Source of the DNA: an uncultured Prevotella sp.
GTDB taxonomy: Bacteria > Bacteroidota > Bacteroidia > Bacteroidales > Bacteroidaceae
DNA: 28,297 bases
Assembly: GCA_900772835.1 (NCBI GenBank)
Contig: CAAGSA010000098.1
Location: forward strand, 1-28,297
Direction of reading: 5' to 3'
Position 1 is the stretch's first letter; every line of letters begins with the position of its first letter. The notes beneath the pieces were generated by a model that saw nothing but the letters and a program-made list of their open reading frames with translations, was not told the DNA's origin and ran no database searches. Position numbers and translations under genes: made by a program. Below are positions 8,791 through 15,654 of this stretch, in pieces.

Positions 8791-9897
8791 TCAGTTTCTT
8801 CTTCCTCGCGTATACATTCCCTGTGCGGTGATGTTTCCGTTGCGGTCTTTCTCGATGAACTTTCCGTCGCGTTCGTCGTCTTTGTATGAGCCTTCGAATC
8901 GGTTCCCGTCCTTGTCCACCTCTATTGCTTTTCCGTTTCGTTTTCCGTTGGCGTATGTGCCCCGGAATTTGCTGCCGTCGCGGAAGTGTATTATCATTTG
9001 TCCGTTCTGCTTTCCGTCGCGGAACTCGCCTTCATACACGTCACCGTTCTTTTTTGTTAGCTTTCCGTGTCCGTTCTGCTTGTCGTTCTGCCACGAGCCG
9101 GTGTACATGTCGCCGTTTTTCCATACGAAGGTTCCCATTCCGTCCATGTCGCCTTCATTGAAGTGTCCGGTGTATTTGTCGCCGTTGGCGAATCTGAATA
9201 TTCCTTCTCCGGTTCGTTTGCCGCGCAGGTATGTTCCTTCGTACACGTCGCCGTTCTTGAATCTGTATATTCCCTTGCCGTTCTGCATGTCGTCCATCCA
9301 TTCTCCGGTGTACGTGTCGCCGTCGGAGTATTTGTTTGTTCCTTTTCCGGAGCGCATGTTGTTGAGCCATTGTCCGTCGTAGGTTGTGCCGTCGCCCCAG
9401 TCGAAGAATCCCTTTCCGTTCTTCTTGTCGTCCTTCCACTGTCCGTCGTAGTATGCTCCTCCGGCATAGGTGTATTTGCCTTTTCCGTTGCGTTTGTCGT
9501 GATACCAGTTCCCGTCGTATTTGTCGCCGTTGTAGTAGAACATCACTCCGTGGCCCTCCTGGTAGTCGCGGAACCATAGTCCGTCATACTTGTTGTTGTT
9601 CATGAAGTGGTACACGCCTTTCCCGTGCTGCTGGTCCTGGAACCATTCTCCCTCGTATTTTTCGCCGTCGGAGAATGTGTACACGCCGTATCCCTGCCTG
9701 CGTCCCTTCACGTATTCGCCTTCGTAGGTGTCGCCGTTCTTGTATATGGTGCTGCCTTTGCCGTTCGGCTTCCCGGCGAGCATCTCTCCTTTATATTGTC
9801 CGCCGTCTTTTGTGACACACGAGCCAAGGGATATTTTCTGTGCGAATCCCATAGCCGGCATTATGGCGAGCAATAGTATATATAGTTTTCTTTTCAC
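8791..9897 (-). CDS. Exported MORN-repeat protein, GTG start
   Basis: A 368-residue protein: an N-terminal signal peptide (KRKLYILLLAIMPAMGFA, cleavage before QK), then about 14 tandem 23-residue MORN repeats of the pattern YxGxWxxxxxxGxGxxxxxdGxx, ending in a short partial copy and a basic RGRRN tail. The last three repeats are degenerate (Phe for Tyr, loss of the second Gly). MORN repeats form elongated beta-hairpin stacks and are implicated in protein or lipid binding; no enzyme domain is fused. The start is GTG at 9897: it directly precedes the signal peptide, has GCAGGAAA upstream, and lies ~30 nt after a promoter. Upstream ATG codons fall beyond that promoter. First gene of the run with the YhcH-family gene and glgB. 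Confidence 0.88.
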   Translation of the reverse strand: MKRKLYILLLAIMPAMGFAQKISLGSCVTKDGGQYKGEMLAGKPNGKGSTIYKNGDTYEGEYVKGRRQGYGVYTFSDGEKYEGEWFQDQQHGKGVYHFMNNNKYDGLWFRDYQEGHGVMFYYNGDKYDGNWYHDKRNGKGKYTYAGGAYYDGQWKDDKKNGKGFFDWGDGTTYDGQWLNNMRSGKGTNKYSDGDTYTGEWMDDMQNGKGIYRFKNGDVYEGTYLRGKRTGEGIFRFANGDKYTGHFNEGDMDGMGTFVWKNGDMYTGSWQNDKQNGHGKLTKKNGDVYEGEFRDGKQNGQMIIHFRDGSKFRGTYANGKRNGKAIEVDKDGNRFEGSYKDDERDGKFIEKDRNGNITAQGMYTRGRRN

Positions 9898-9926
9898 TGT
9901 TTTTCCTGCTGTTTGGTTTGTATGCC

Positions 9927-9958
9927 CAAAGGTAGTGACTTTTTTTTTATTGAGCAAA
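9927..9958 (-). promoter_or_regulatory. Bacteroidota-type promoter for the MORN/yhcH/glgB run
   Basis: On the minus strand there is TTTG (9958-9955), a 20-nt spacer and TACCTTTG (9934-9927), an exact match to the Bacteroidota -33/-7 consensus TTTG / TAnnTTTG. The predicted transcript starts near 9920 and leaves a leader of about 23 nt before the GTG at 9897. It is the only consensus promoter I found ahead of the eight-gene minus-strand run. Confidence 0.75.
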
Positions 9959-10140
9959 TGTTTTTTGTTTTTTTGATTTGTGTCAGCCCTTTTGTTGCCG
10001 TGCTGCGTATGTCGGCGCCTAATTGCAAGAAGGTGATGTATGGGTGTCCCATAATACATCATTGCATGATAAATGCGTGTTGAATTTTAATGTTTATTCA
10101 CAAAGCGGAATTAATAATTTAACACGACAGAAAAATAATT

Positions 10141-10210
10141 CCTTACAAAATTTTATACTGTTATTGCCTGTTGCTGTCCATTGGATGGATTCTTGAAAAT
10201 TTTTGTAGGG
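10141..10210. repeat. Nested imperfect inverted repeat
   Basis: Outer arms are CCTTACAAAATTTT (10141-10154) and AAAATTTTTGTAGGG (10196-10210), complementary except for one bulge and one mismatch. They enclose an inner hairpin TCCAT-TGG-ATGGA (10177-10189). The shape would suit a structured RNA or a small non-autonomous element. The function is unknown. Confidence 0.45.
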
Positions 10211-10308
10211 AAGAAAATGGAGCAATGTATGTGATTTGTTTGCAAAAACGGGCAAATTCCTGTCCGGGAGAGCATCTTGCCGCCACTTTTTAATCACAAA
10301 CTTTTTGG

Positions 10309-10325
10309 TCGTTCATTATGAACGA
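10309..10325. repeat. Perfect 17-nt palindrome
   Basis: TCGTTCAT-T-ATGAACGA is two perfect 8-nt arms around a single base, the form typical of a dimeric regulator's operator. It is about 370 bp upstream of the promoter of the MORN gene and about 310 bp downstream of the kinase stop, so no target gene is obvious. Confidence 0.45.
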
Positions 10326-10472
10326 TTAAAGCGTTCGATAGGAACTGTAGTAAAAACGGTCTCTTTATTCTTTAGTGGATTTTGTATATGCGTGAGAAAT
10401 AGACAGTTACGGGGGAATGGAGATTTTGCGATTTTTGCGAACAAAATTTCATTCCTTCGCAAATAATCGATT

Positions 10473-10553
10473 CTCAGCGGCTTTGTTGTCATCGGATTTA
10501 ACATTTAAATGTTTTAAAATGTTAATAATGCGAGGCGCAACAAAACCGCTGAG
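10473..10553. repeat. 16-bp inverted repeat with a central palindrome
   Basis: CTCAGCGGCTTTGTTG (10473-10488) and CAACAAAACCGCTGAG (10538-10553) are inverted copies with one mismatch, separated by 49 nt. The loop holds the perfect 14-nt palindrome AACATTTAAATGTT (10500-10513). It lies 86 nt past the stop of the kinase gene on the minus strand. It may act as an operon-end structure, or be the core of a dispersed repeat. Confidence 0.55.
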
Positions 10554-10638
10554 TCAAGCTCTGTATATATGTTTCTGCTGTGTTATGCCAGTTTTTTTTG
10601 TTGTGGGCGTAAATTTGAGTTTCCGCATTCCAAATCCG

Positions 10639-11802
10639 TCATTCAAACAGTTTTCCCCATGGGTAGCTGCCAGGTTTGAGTATGATATGCGTTCCGCCAT
10701 GCGTCATCCCCACCACTCCGGGGGCATACTGCCGTGCCACACGGAAAGTGTGCCAGCCGAGGCGCTTCAGGGCGGCAAATGCCGTGGCGCCGCCTTCAAT
10801 GATGAGTATTCCGGGTGTGCGTTCGCCTGCCATTGCCGCCGTGGCCTCTGCCATCACGCTTCTCAGGCGTATGGCGTATGTGGCGCCCTTCAGCTGATGA
10901 TTGCCTACGCGCAGCACCAGTGCGCTTCTTTCGCGCCATATGGTTTGCAGTGTGGCTATCCAGTTTTTTGGGGCGGCACCTTCGAACACATCGTCGGGGA
11001 TGCACACTTCAGTTCCGTGGCGCTCTCTTATTGCCTTCTCGCCGGCAATCGGTCTGCTTTGCGTGCTGCCGCATACGACGAGCAGCGTGTTGTCGTGGTT
11101 TGCAAGTGGTGTTTCCGCGTACTGTGGCGCGGCAGTGGGGGCATCGCCCGTTTCTTTGTCCAGCACCGCCCGGAAGGCGTCGGCTCCTCCAGCTATCAGA
11201 GTGCTCTTGTCTGCCTTTGCCAACTGCCGTTCAATGTCGCTGTCGCATGTGGCGTCGGCTATGAAGATTGTGTCGGCTTCAGATGGCATTTCTGCCCCGG
11301 TGGGGAGCTGGCGGCATCCGTCGCCCAGCAGTTCGGCGGCAACCGGCGAATGCGCAGGAAACTCGGGGTCGTGGCTGAACGCCGTATCGCAGAGTGGGGT
11401 GGTGCCGATATAGTAGATGCCGTTGCTGATAATCCTGCCCTTCGACGGGTTCTGTGCTATGAGCAGGCTGCGGTTGTAGCCGAGCTGGCGCATTATGGTG
11501 TGCAGTTCGGTTCTTATGTGCCCGCGCAGCACCGAGTCGGTCTTCTTGAACACGAGATGCCTGTTGCCCTTATCCGCCGCGCAGTATGCCTTTATCGCGC
11601 GGCAGAGCCTTGTGGTTTCTTCTTCCGCTGCCGTCGCGTTGCCCGAGCGGATGTCGGTGGCAACTACCGTCACCTGTTGTCTGCCGTCTGCAGCCCGGGG
11701 GGCTGGAATGTCCGTCGAGAGTGTAGTAGTCAGACCGCGGGCAGCTGCCTCTCCGGCAATTTCCGCCGCTCCGGTAATGTCGTCAGCAAGTACGAATATC
11801 AT
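10639..11802 (-). CDS. DUF1537 four-carbon acid sugar kinase (D-threonate/D-erythronate kinase-like)
   Basis: A 387-residue ATP-dependent kinase of the DUF1537 (DtnK/DenK/OtnK) family, slightly shorter than the usual ~420. N-terminal motif LADDITGAAEIAG (residues 5-17) matches the family's ADDxTGA substrate site. VFKKTDSVLRGHIRTEL matches the KKxDSTLRG motif, and the C-terminal half has GSTQSRPIAG, EGGATAFAAL and a final LKPGSYPWG equivalent to the usual KSGxFG nucleotide-site end. Family members phosphorylate the 4-OH of four-carbon acid sugars. PdxA2 then oxidises and decarboxylates the product to dihydroxyacetone phosphate. The neighbouring PdxA2-type gene, 21 nt upstream, supports D-threonate or D-erythronate, or a close relative, as substrate. 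Last gene of the five-gene operon. The exact substrate cannot be read from the sequence. Confidence 0.88.
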   Translation of the reverse strand: MIFVLADDITGAAEIAGEAAARGLTTTLSTDIPAPRAADGRQQVTVVATDIRSGNATAAEEETTRLCRAIKAYCAADKGNRHLVFKKTDSVLRGHIRTELHTIMRQLGYNRSLLIAQNPSKGRIISNGIYYIGTTPLCDTAFSHDPEFPAHSPVAAELLGDGCRQLPTGAEMPSEADTIFIADATCDSDIERQLAKADKSTLIAGGADAFRAVLDKETGDAPTAAPQYAETPLANHDNTLLVVCGSTQSRPIAGEKAIRERHGTEVCIPDDVFEGAAPKNWIATLQTIWRERSALVLRVGNHQLKGATYAIRLRSVMAEATAAMAGERTPGILIIEGGATAFAALKRLGWHTFRVARQYAPGVVGMTHGGTHIILKPGSYPWGKLFE

Positions 11803-11823
11803 ATAATATAGGTAATTGGTATC

Positions 11824-12855
11824 TTATTTTTTTCTTGATAGAGCCATTCTGCTGGCATAGTCGATGGATAGGAGCATGGCATCGGCACTCGCCACCCCCT
11901 TGCCAGCCACGTCGAATGCCGTGCCGTGGTCTACGGATACGCGTATGATGGGCAGTCCGAGCGTAATGTTCACGCCCTTTGCCGTAGACATCTTTCCCGT
12001 CTCCTTGTCCCAGTTGAAGCCCACCACCTTGAACGGTATGTGGCCCTGGTCGTGGTACATCGCCACGCATCCGTCGAATTTTCCGCATTTCGCCTTGGCG
12101 AAGAGGGTGTCGGGCGGCACCGGACCCTCAACATTGAATCCCCTTGCCTTGAGTTCCTCCACGGCAGGAGAGATTTCGAGCCTTTCCTCGTCGCCGAAGA
12201 GTCCGCCGTCGCTGGCATGTGGGTTCAGTCCGGCAATGCCGATTTTCGGGTTCTCTATGCCGAACTGGCGGCAGGCGTCGGCTATCAGTTCCGTAACGTC
12301 GATTATGCGCTGCTTCTTCACCTGGTCGCAAGCCTTGCGCAGCGGTACGTGTGTGGAGACGTGGATGACGCGCAGGAACTCGTCGGCGAGAAGCATGGCG
12401 TATTTCTTGGTGTGCGTATAGGTGGCGTAGATTTCGGTGTGTCCGTCAAAGTGGTGCCCGGCAAGGTTCAGCGCCTCCTTGTTCAGAGGAGCGGTGACGG
12501 TACCGTCCACTTCGCCGTTCATTGCGAGCTCTATCGCTTTCGTCACGGACAGGAATGCGGCGTTGCCGCACTGCATGGCAACCTTGCCCTGTTCGAAACG
12601 GTCCATATCAATGAGCTTGAGGTCTAGCACATCCACAGTGCCCGGCTCGAACCTTGCCTCGCCCACGCTCTCCACTGCATTTATCTTCAGTGCCGACCGC
12701 TGCTGCCTTGCCACGAACTCCATCACTCCGGCATCGCCAGTGACGATGGGGCGGCATTTGGCGTAGGTCTCCTCCAGGGCAAGAGCCTGCAGGATTATTT
12801 CCGGGCCAATCCCTGCCGGGTCGCCCATAGTTATTGCTAATATCGGTTTTTCCAT
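11824..12855 (-). CDS. pdxA2: PdxA2-type 4-phospho-D-threonate/erythronate 3-dehydrogenase
   Basis: A 343-residue NAD-dependent dehydrogenase/decarboxylase of the PdxA family. Divalent-metal ligands are visible as His169 (STHVPL), His213 (GLNPHA) and His268 (AMYHDQGH). VNITLGLPIIRVSVDHGTA near residues 295-313 is conserved family-wide. The variant YHDQGHIPFK, in place of the vitamin-B6 PdxA form YHDQGLPVLK, and the adjacent DUF1537 kinase place it in the PdxA2 group. That group converts 4-phospho-D-threonate or -erythronate to dihydroxyacetone phosphate plus CO2. A role in pyridoxal phosphate synthesis is the alternative but is less likely in this operon. It starts 19 nt after the alcohol dehydrogenase stop. 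Confidence 0.9.
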   Translation of the reverse strand: MEKPILAITMGDPAGIGPEIILQALALEETYAKCRPIVTGDAGVMEFVARQQRSALKINAVESVGEARFEPGTVDVLDLKLIDMDRFEQGKVAMQCGNAAFLSVTKAIELAMNGEVDGTVTAPLNKEALNLAGHHFDGHTEIYATYTHTKKYAMLLADEFLRVIHVSTHVPLRKACDQVKKQRIIDVTELIADACRQFGIENPKIGIAGLNPHASDGGLFGDEERLEISPAVEELKARGFNVEGPVPPDTLFAKAKCGKFDGCVAMYHDQGHIPFKVVGFNWDKETGKMSTAKGVNITLGLPIIRVSVDHGTAFDVAGKGVASADAMLLSIDYASRMALSRKK

Positions 12856-12874
12856 AATCTTTCCTCTCCTGTAG

Positions 12875-14020
12875 TTAATAAAGACTCTCGTAGATGGCTC
12901 TCGCGTCGGCTTCGGTCACTTCGCGCGGGTTGTTCCTGAGCAGGCGCTGCACGTTCATCGCCGCCTTTGCCATGCCGGCAGCCGCGCTCTGCGGAATGTT
13001 CAGCGCACTGAGCGTGGTGGGTATGCCGCAGCGTTCTGACAGTGCGCTGATGAACTCCACACCGGCCATTGCCGTGGCTTCGTCGTTGTCGCGCGGTTCC
13101 ACGCCGCAGGCTATTGCCACCTGTGCATACTTGTGTGTGTCGGCGCAGCAGTTGAAGCGCATCACCGATGGCAGCAGGATGGCGTTCGACAATCCGTGGG
13201 AGATGTGGAACTCGCCGCCCAGAGGATACGACAGGGCGTGTACGGCAGCCGTGTTCACCGGTCCCAGACAGAGTCCGCCGTACATGCTGCCAAGGGCCAC
13301 AGCCTCGCGTGCCTCCTTGTCGGAACCGTTCTTCACGGCACGTTCCAGATTGGCGGCAATGAGTTTTATGCCCATTAGTGCGTACATATCCACCATTGGA
13401 TGTGCGAACTTGTTGGTGTAGGCCTCAATGCAGTGGGTCAGTGCGTCCATTCCCGTTTCGGCAGTCACTTTCGCCGGCACGCTCCATGTCAGCTTCGGGT
13501 CGATGTATGCAGCGTCGGCCATAAGGTGCGGGCTTACTACGCCTTTTTTTAGCGAGTCGCTTTCGTCGAGCAGTATGGCGTTTGGCGAAACCTCGCTTCC
13601 TGTACCCGAAGTGGTGGGCATGCAGGCGAACCATTTCCCCTTGCATTTCACTAATCCGATGCCGAAGAGGTCTTCAATCTTCTGGTCGCTGTCGAGCAGC
13701 GTGGCAACGAGCTTTGTCACGTCGAGCACACTGCCGCCGCCGATTCCGATGAAGCTGTCAGCGGCAAATGCCCGTGCCCTGGCGAGCACCGCCTTGAAGT
13801 CGTCCACCGACGGCTCTGCGCTGATTTCCGTGCAGAATTCCATCTCCACGCCTTCTGCCCTTAGGGCATCAGTGGTTTTCTTTATTGCCGGGAGCATGAA
13901 CGGCAGCGTGACTATGAAGAGGCGCTTGAACCCCATTGCGAGGTAATCCTCTTTGAATTTATCTATGCAGCCAGTGCCGAAGACAATCTTCTGCGGCTGT
14001 AGAAGGGTTATTTCTTTCAT
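12875..14020 (-). CDS. Iron-containing (group III) alcohol dehydrogenase
   Basis: A 381-residue cytoplasmic NAD(P)-dependent dehydrogenase of the FucO/Fe-ADH family, at the normal family length. The dinucleotide site is GGGSVLD (94-100), followed by TTSGTGSE (136-143). The metal ligands line up as Asp192, His196 (GMDALTHCIEAYT), His261 and His275 (VHALSYPLGGEFHISHG). These enzymes interconvert small alcohols and aldehydes or hydroxyacids and oxoacids, for example lactaldehyde, 4-hydroxybutyrate or tartronate semialdehyde. Within this operon it most plausibly handles the aldehyde released by the aldolase, or makes a C4 acid for the kinase. Substrate unknown. It is separated from the symporter gene by a 63-nt spacer holding a strong hairpin. 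Confidence 0.92.
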   Translation of the reverse strand: MKEITLLQPQKIVFGTGCIDKFKEDYLAMGFKRLFIVTLPFMLPAIKKTTDALRAEGVEMEFCTEISAEPSVDDFKAVLARARAFAADSFIGIGGGSVLDVTKLVATLLDSDQKIEDLFGIGLVKCKGKWFACMPTTSGTGSEVSPNAILLDESDSLKKGVVSPHLMADAAYIDPKLTWSVPAKVTAETGMDALTHCIEAYTNKFAHPMVDMYALMGIKLIAANLERAVKNGSDKEAREAVALGSMYGGLCLGPVNTAAVHALSYPLGGEFHISHGLSNAILLPSVMRFNCCADTHKYAQVAIACGVEPRDNDEATAMAGVEFISALSERCGIPTTLSALNIPQSAAAGMAKAAMNVQRLLRNNPREVTEADARAIYESLY

Positions 14021-14046
14021 AATCTATGATGCTTGAATTTTCGGTG

Positions 14047-14070
14047 GCCGCAAGCCGGAAGGCTTGCGGC
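14047..14070. promoter_or_regulatory. GC-rich intercistronic hairpin between symporter and dehydrogenase genes
   Basis: GCCGCAAGCC (14047-14056) and GGCTTGCGGC (14061-14070) form a perfect 10-bp stem with a 4-nt loop in the 63-nt spacer. On the minus (mRNA) strand no T-tract follows it, so it should not terminate the operon. It may stabilise or delimit mRNA between Fe-ADH and symporter segments. On the plus strand a run of T does follow, so it could stop antisense transcription. Confidence 0.6.
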
Positions 14071-14083
14071 TGTGTCTTTTTTA

Positions 14084-15643
14084 TTATTTCTTGTTCTTGT
14101 TCTTTTTCTCCTCCAGGTAGCCGTAGATGGTCAGCTCCTTGTCGGCGAGCGGCGTGTGGAAGAAGAGGCTTGCCACGTAGCCCACCACGAGTACGATAAG
14201 ATGGCTGTACACACCGAGCATATATTTATGGTGAGTGAAGTTCCAGTCGCCAAGGTCGAGAATCATTCCATCGCCGTATTTCGTAGAGGTCAGCACAGCA
14301 TATGCCGTGAAGAGGATGGCGGCGGCAATGCCTATGTACAGTCCCTGCCAGTTTGCGCGGCGGCTGAACAGTCCGAGCAGGAATATGCCCACGATGCCGG
14401 CCGAAAGGATGGCATACAGGCCGAACAGCGTGCCGAGCACACCCTCGCCGCCCCATGCCACATAGAGTAGAGCACAGAGGATGGCACCCAGTCCGGTCAC
14501 GATTACCGCCCATCTGCCCACGCGCATCTTCTGCTTGTCACTCACGTTCTTGCGGAATCTGCCGTAGTAGTCTTCAACTACGATGGCCGAGATACAGTTT
14601 ATGTCGGCATCGATGCTCGAAATGGCACCGGCGATGAGAGCAGAGAGGATAAGTCCGGTTATGCCGACAGGCATTTCGGTAGCGATGAAATATGGGAACA
14701 CCTCGTCGCTCTTTATGCCTTCGGGCAGAGCACCGGAGTTGATGTGGTAGTAGGCAAAGAGACACGTGCCGACGAACATGAACAGAGCCCATGTGGGTAC
14801 GCTCAGGAAAATTCCTAGATATGATGCGCGCTTGGCGCTGCGGTCGTCGCGTGCCGTAAGGTAGCGCTGAACGATGCTCTGGTCGGTACCGTACTTCTGC
14901 AGGGCATAGAAAATGCCGTTGAGCACCATTACGAGGAACGTGAGGTGCGTCAGGTCCATATCGTATGGGCCGAAGTCGATTTTCTTGTATTCGCCTGCAA
15001 TGCGGAATATTTCGGCAGGGCCGCCGTCGGTGAGGTAGAACAGAATGCCCACGGCGAGCAGGCCGCCGATGATGAGCAGGAAGCCCTGTATGACATCCAT
15101 CCATATTATAGCCTCCATACCTCCGAAGAAAGTCATCACTATCACCACCACGCCGATGATGACAATGACCCAGCGGATGTCCATTCCGCCCACGAACATG
15201 GCCATGGCCAGGGCGAGCAGATAGAGAATCGTGCCCATCTTGGAGAAATGCTCGAGCACGAAGGCAAACGAACTATAGAGGCGGGCGAACGGGCCGAAGC
15301 GGCGCTCGAAATACTCGTAGGTGCTGAGACGGATGACCTTCCTGTAGAGAGGCACTATGAAGCCGATGAGACAAACGAGAACGATGGGTACCATCATTCC
15401 CTGCACGAGCAGAATCCAGTTGCCGGCGTAGGCGTTTCCGGGGTAGGCGAGGAACGTGACGCTGCTGATGATGGTGGCAAACATTGACATACCGACAGCC
15501 CATGCCGGGATGTTGCCGTTTGCCGCGAAATAAGTGTCGGTAGACTTCTGGTTCCTTGAGAAATAGAAGCCGACGAACAAGGCAAGCACTATAGATGCTA
15601 TAATGATTGCGATGTCGATTCCGTGAAGAGCTGATGTTTCCAT
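14084..15643 (-). CDS. Sodium:solute symporter (SSS family)
   Basis: A 519-residue inner-membrane protein with about 13 hydrophobic helices, the usual SSS/SLC5 size. The N-terminus is METSALHGID followed by a first helix. SSS features include STDTYFAANGNIPAWAVGMS near residue 34 and a middle region with QKYGTDQSIVQRYLTARDD, the typical loop of the family, and SALIAGAISSIDADIN. The C-terminus is Lys/Asn-rich. It imports an organic solute with Na+. Given the operon this is probably an acid sugar or sialic-acid-like compound, but the substrate cannot be read from sequence. The start is 11 nt after the aldolase stop, so the two are very likely cotranscribed. Confidence 0.94.
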   Translation of the reverse strand: METSALHGIDIAIIIASIVLALFVGFYFSRNQKSTDTYFAANGNIPAWAVGMSMFATIISSVTFLAYPGNAYAGNWILLVQGMMVPIVLVCLIGFIVPLYRKVIRLSTYEYFERRFGPFARLYSSFAFVLEHFSKMGTILYLLALAMAMFVGGMDIRWVIVIIGVVVIVMTFFGGMEAIIWMDVIQGFLLIIGGLLAVGILFYLTDGGPAEIFRIAGEYKKIDFGPYDMDLTHLTFLVMVLNGIFYALQKYGTDQSIVQRYLTARDDRSAKRASYLGIFLSVPTWALFMFVGTCLFAYYHINSGALPEGIKSDEVFPYFIATEMPVGITGLILSALIAGAISSIDADINCISAIVVEDYYGRFRKNVSDKQKMRVGRWAVIVTGLGAILCALLYVAWGGEGVLGTLFGLYAILSAGIVGIFLLGLFSRRANWQGLYIGIAAAILFTAYAVLTSTKYGDGMILDLGDWNFTHHKYMLGVYSHLIVLVVGYVASLFFHTPLADKELTIYGYLEEKKNKNKK

Positions 15644-15654
15644 GGCGGAGGGTG

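Larger units (their letters stand above)
9960..10638. other. Long intergenic region with nested palindromes, no convincing gene
   Basis: This A+T-rich stretch lies upstream of the MORN gene and downstream of the acid-sugar kinase gene; both are on the minus strand. Short open frames on either strand have no family features, so I read it as noncoding. It contains three structured blocks: a nested cruciform-like arrangement at 10141-10210, a perfect 17-nt palindrome at 10309-10325, and a 16-bp inverted repeat (one mismatch) at 10473-10488 / 10538-10553 with a 14-nt palindrome in its loop. The last block could terminate the acid-sugar operon, although no clean T-tract follows on that strand. Confidence 0.6.

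Noticed and set aside
8156..9382. A 408-codon open frame on the plus strand
   Set aside because: It is antisense to the MORN, YhcH-family and glgB genes; its length comes from the periodic, biased codons of the MORN repeats, and its translation is Ser/Pro/Phe-rich without family motifs.
8860..9820. Periodic ~69-nt repeats resembling a repeat array
   Set aside because: The period equals 23 codons of the MORN repeat and the copies vary in sequence; it is coding, not a CRISPR or satellite.
10417..11811. A 464-codon open frame on the plus strand
   Set aside because: It covers the acid-sugar kinase gene in antisense; the kinase frame carries all conserved DUF1537 motifs, while this one has Cys/Arg-rich sequence typical of a shadow frame.
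11824..12855. Vitamin B6 biosynthesis role for the PdxA homologue
   Set aside because: The operon has no pdxJ or other B6 gene, the adjacent gene is a DUF1537 kinase, and the YHDQGHIPFK variant fits PdxA2; not excluded, but not preferred.
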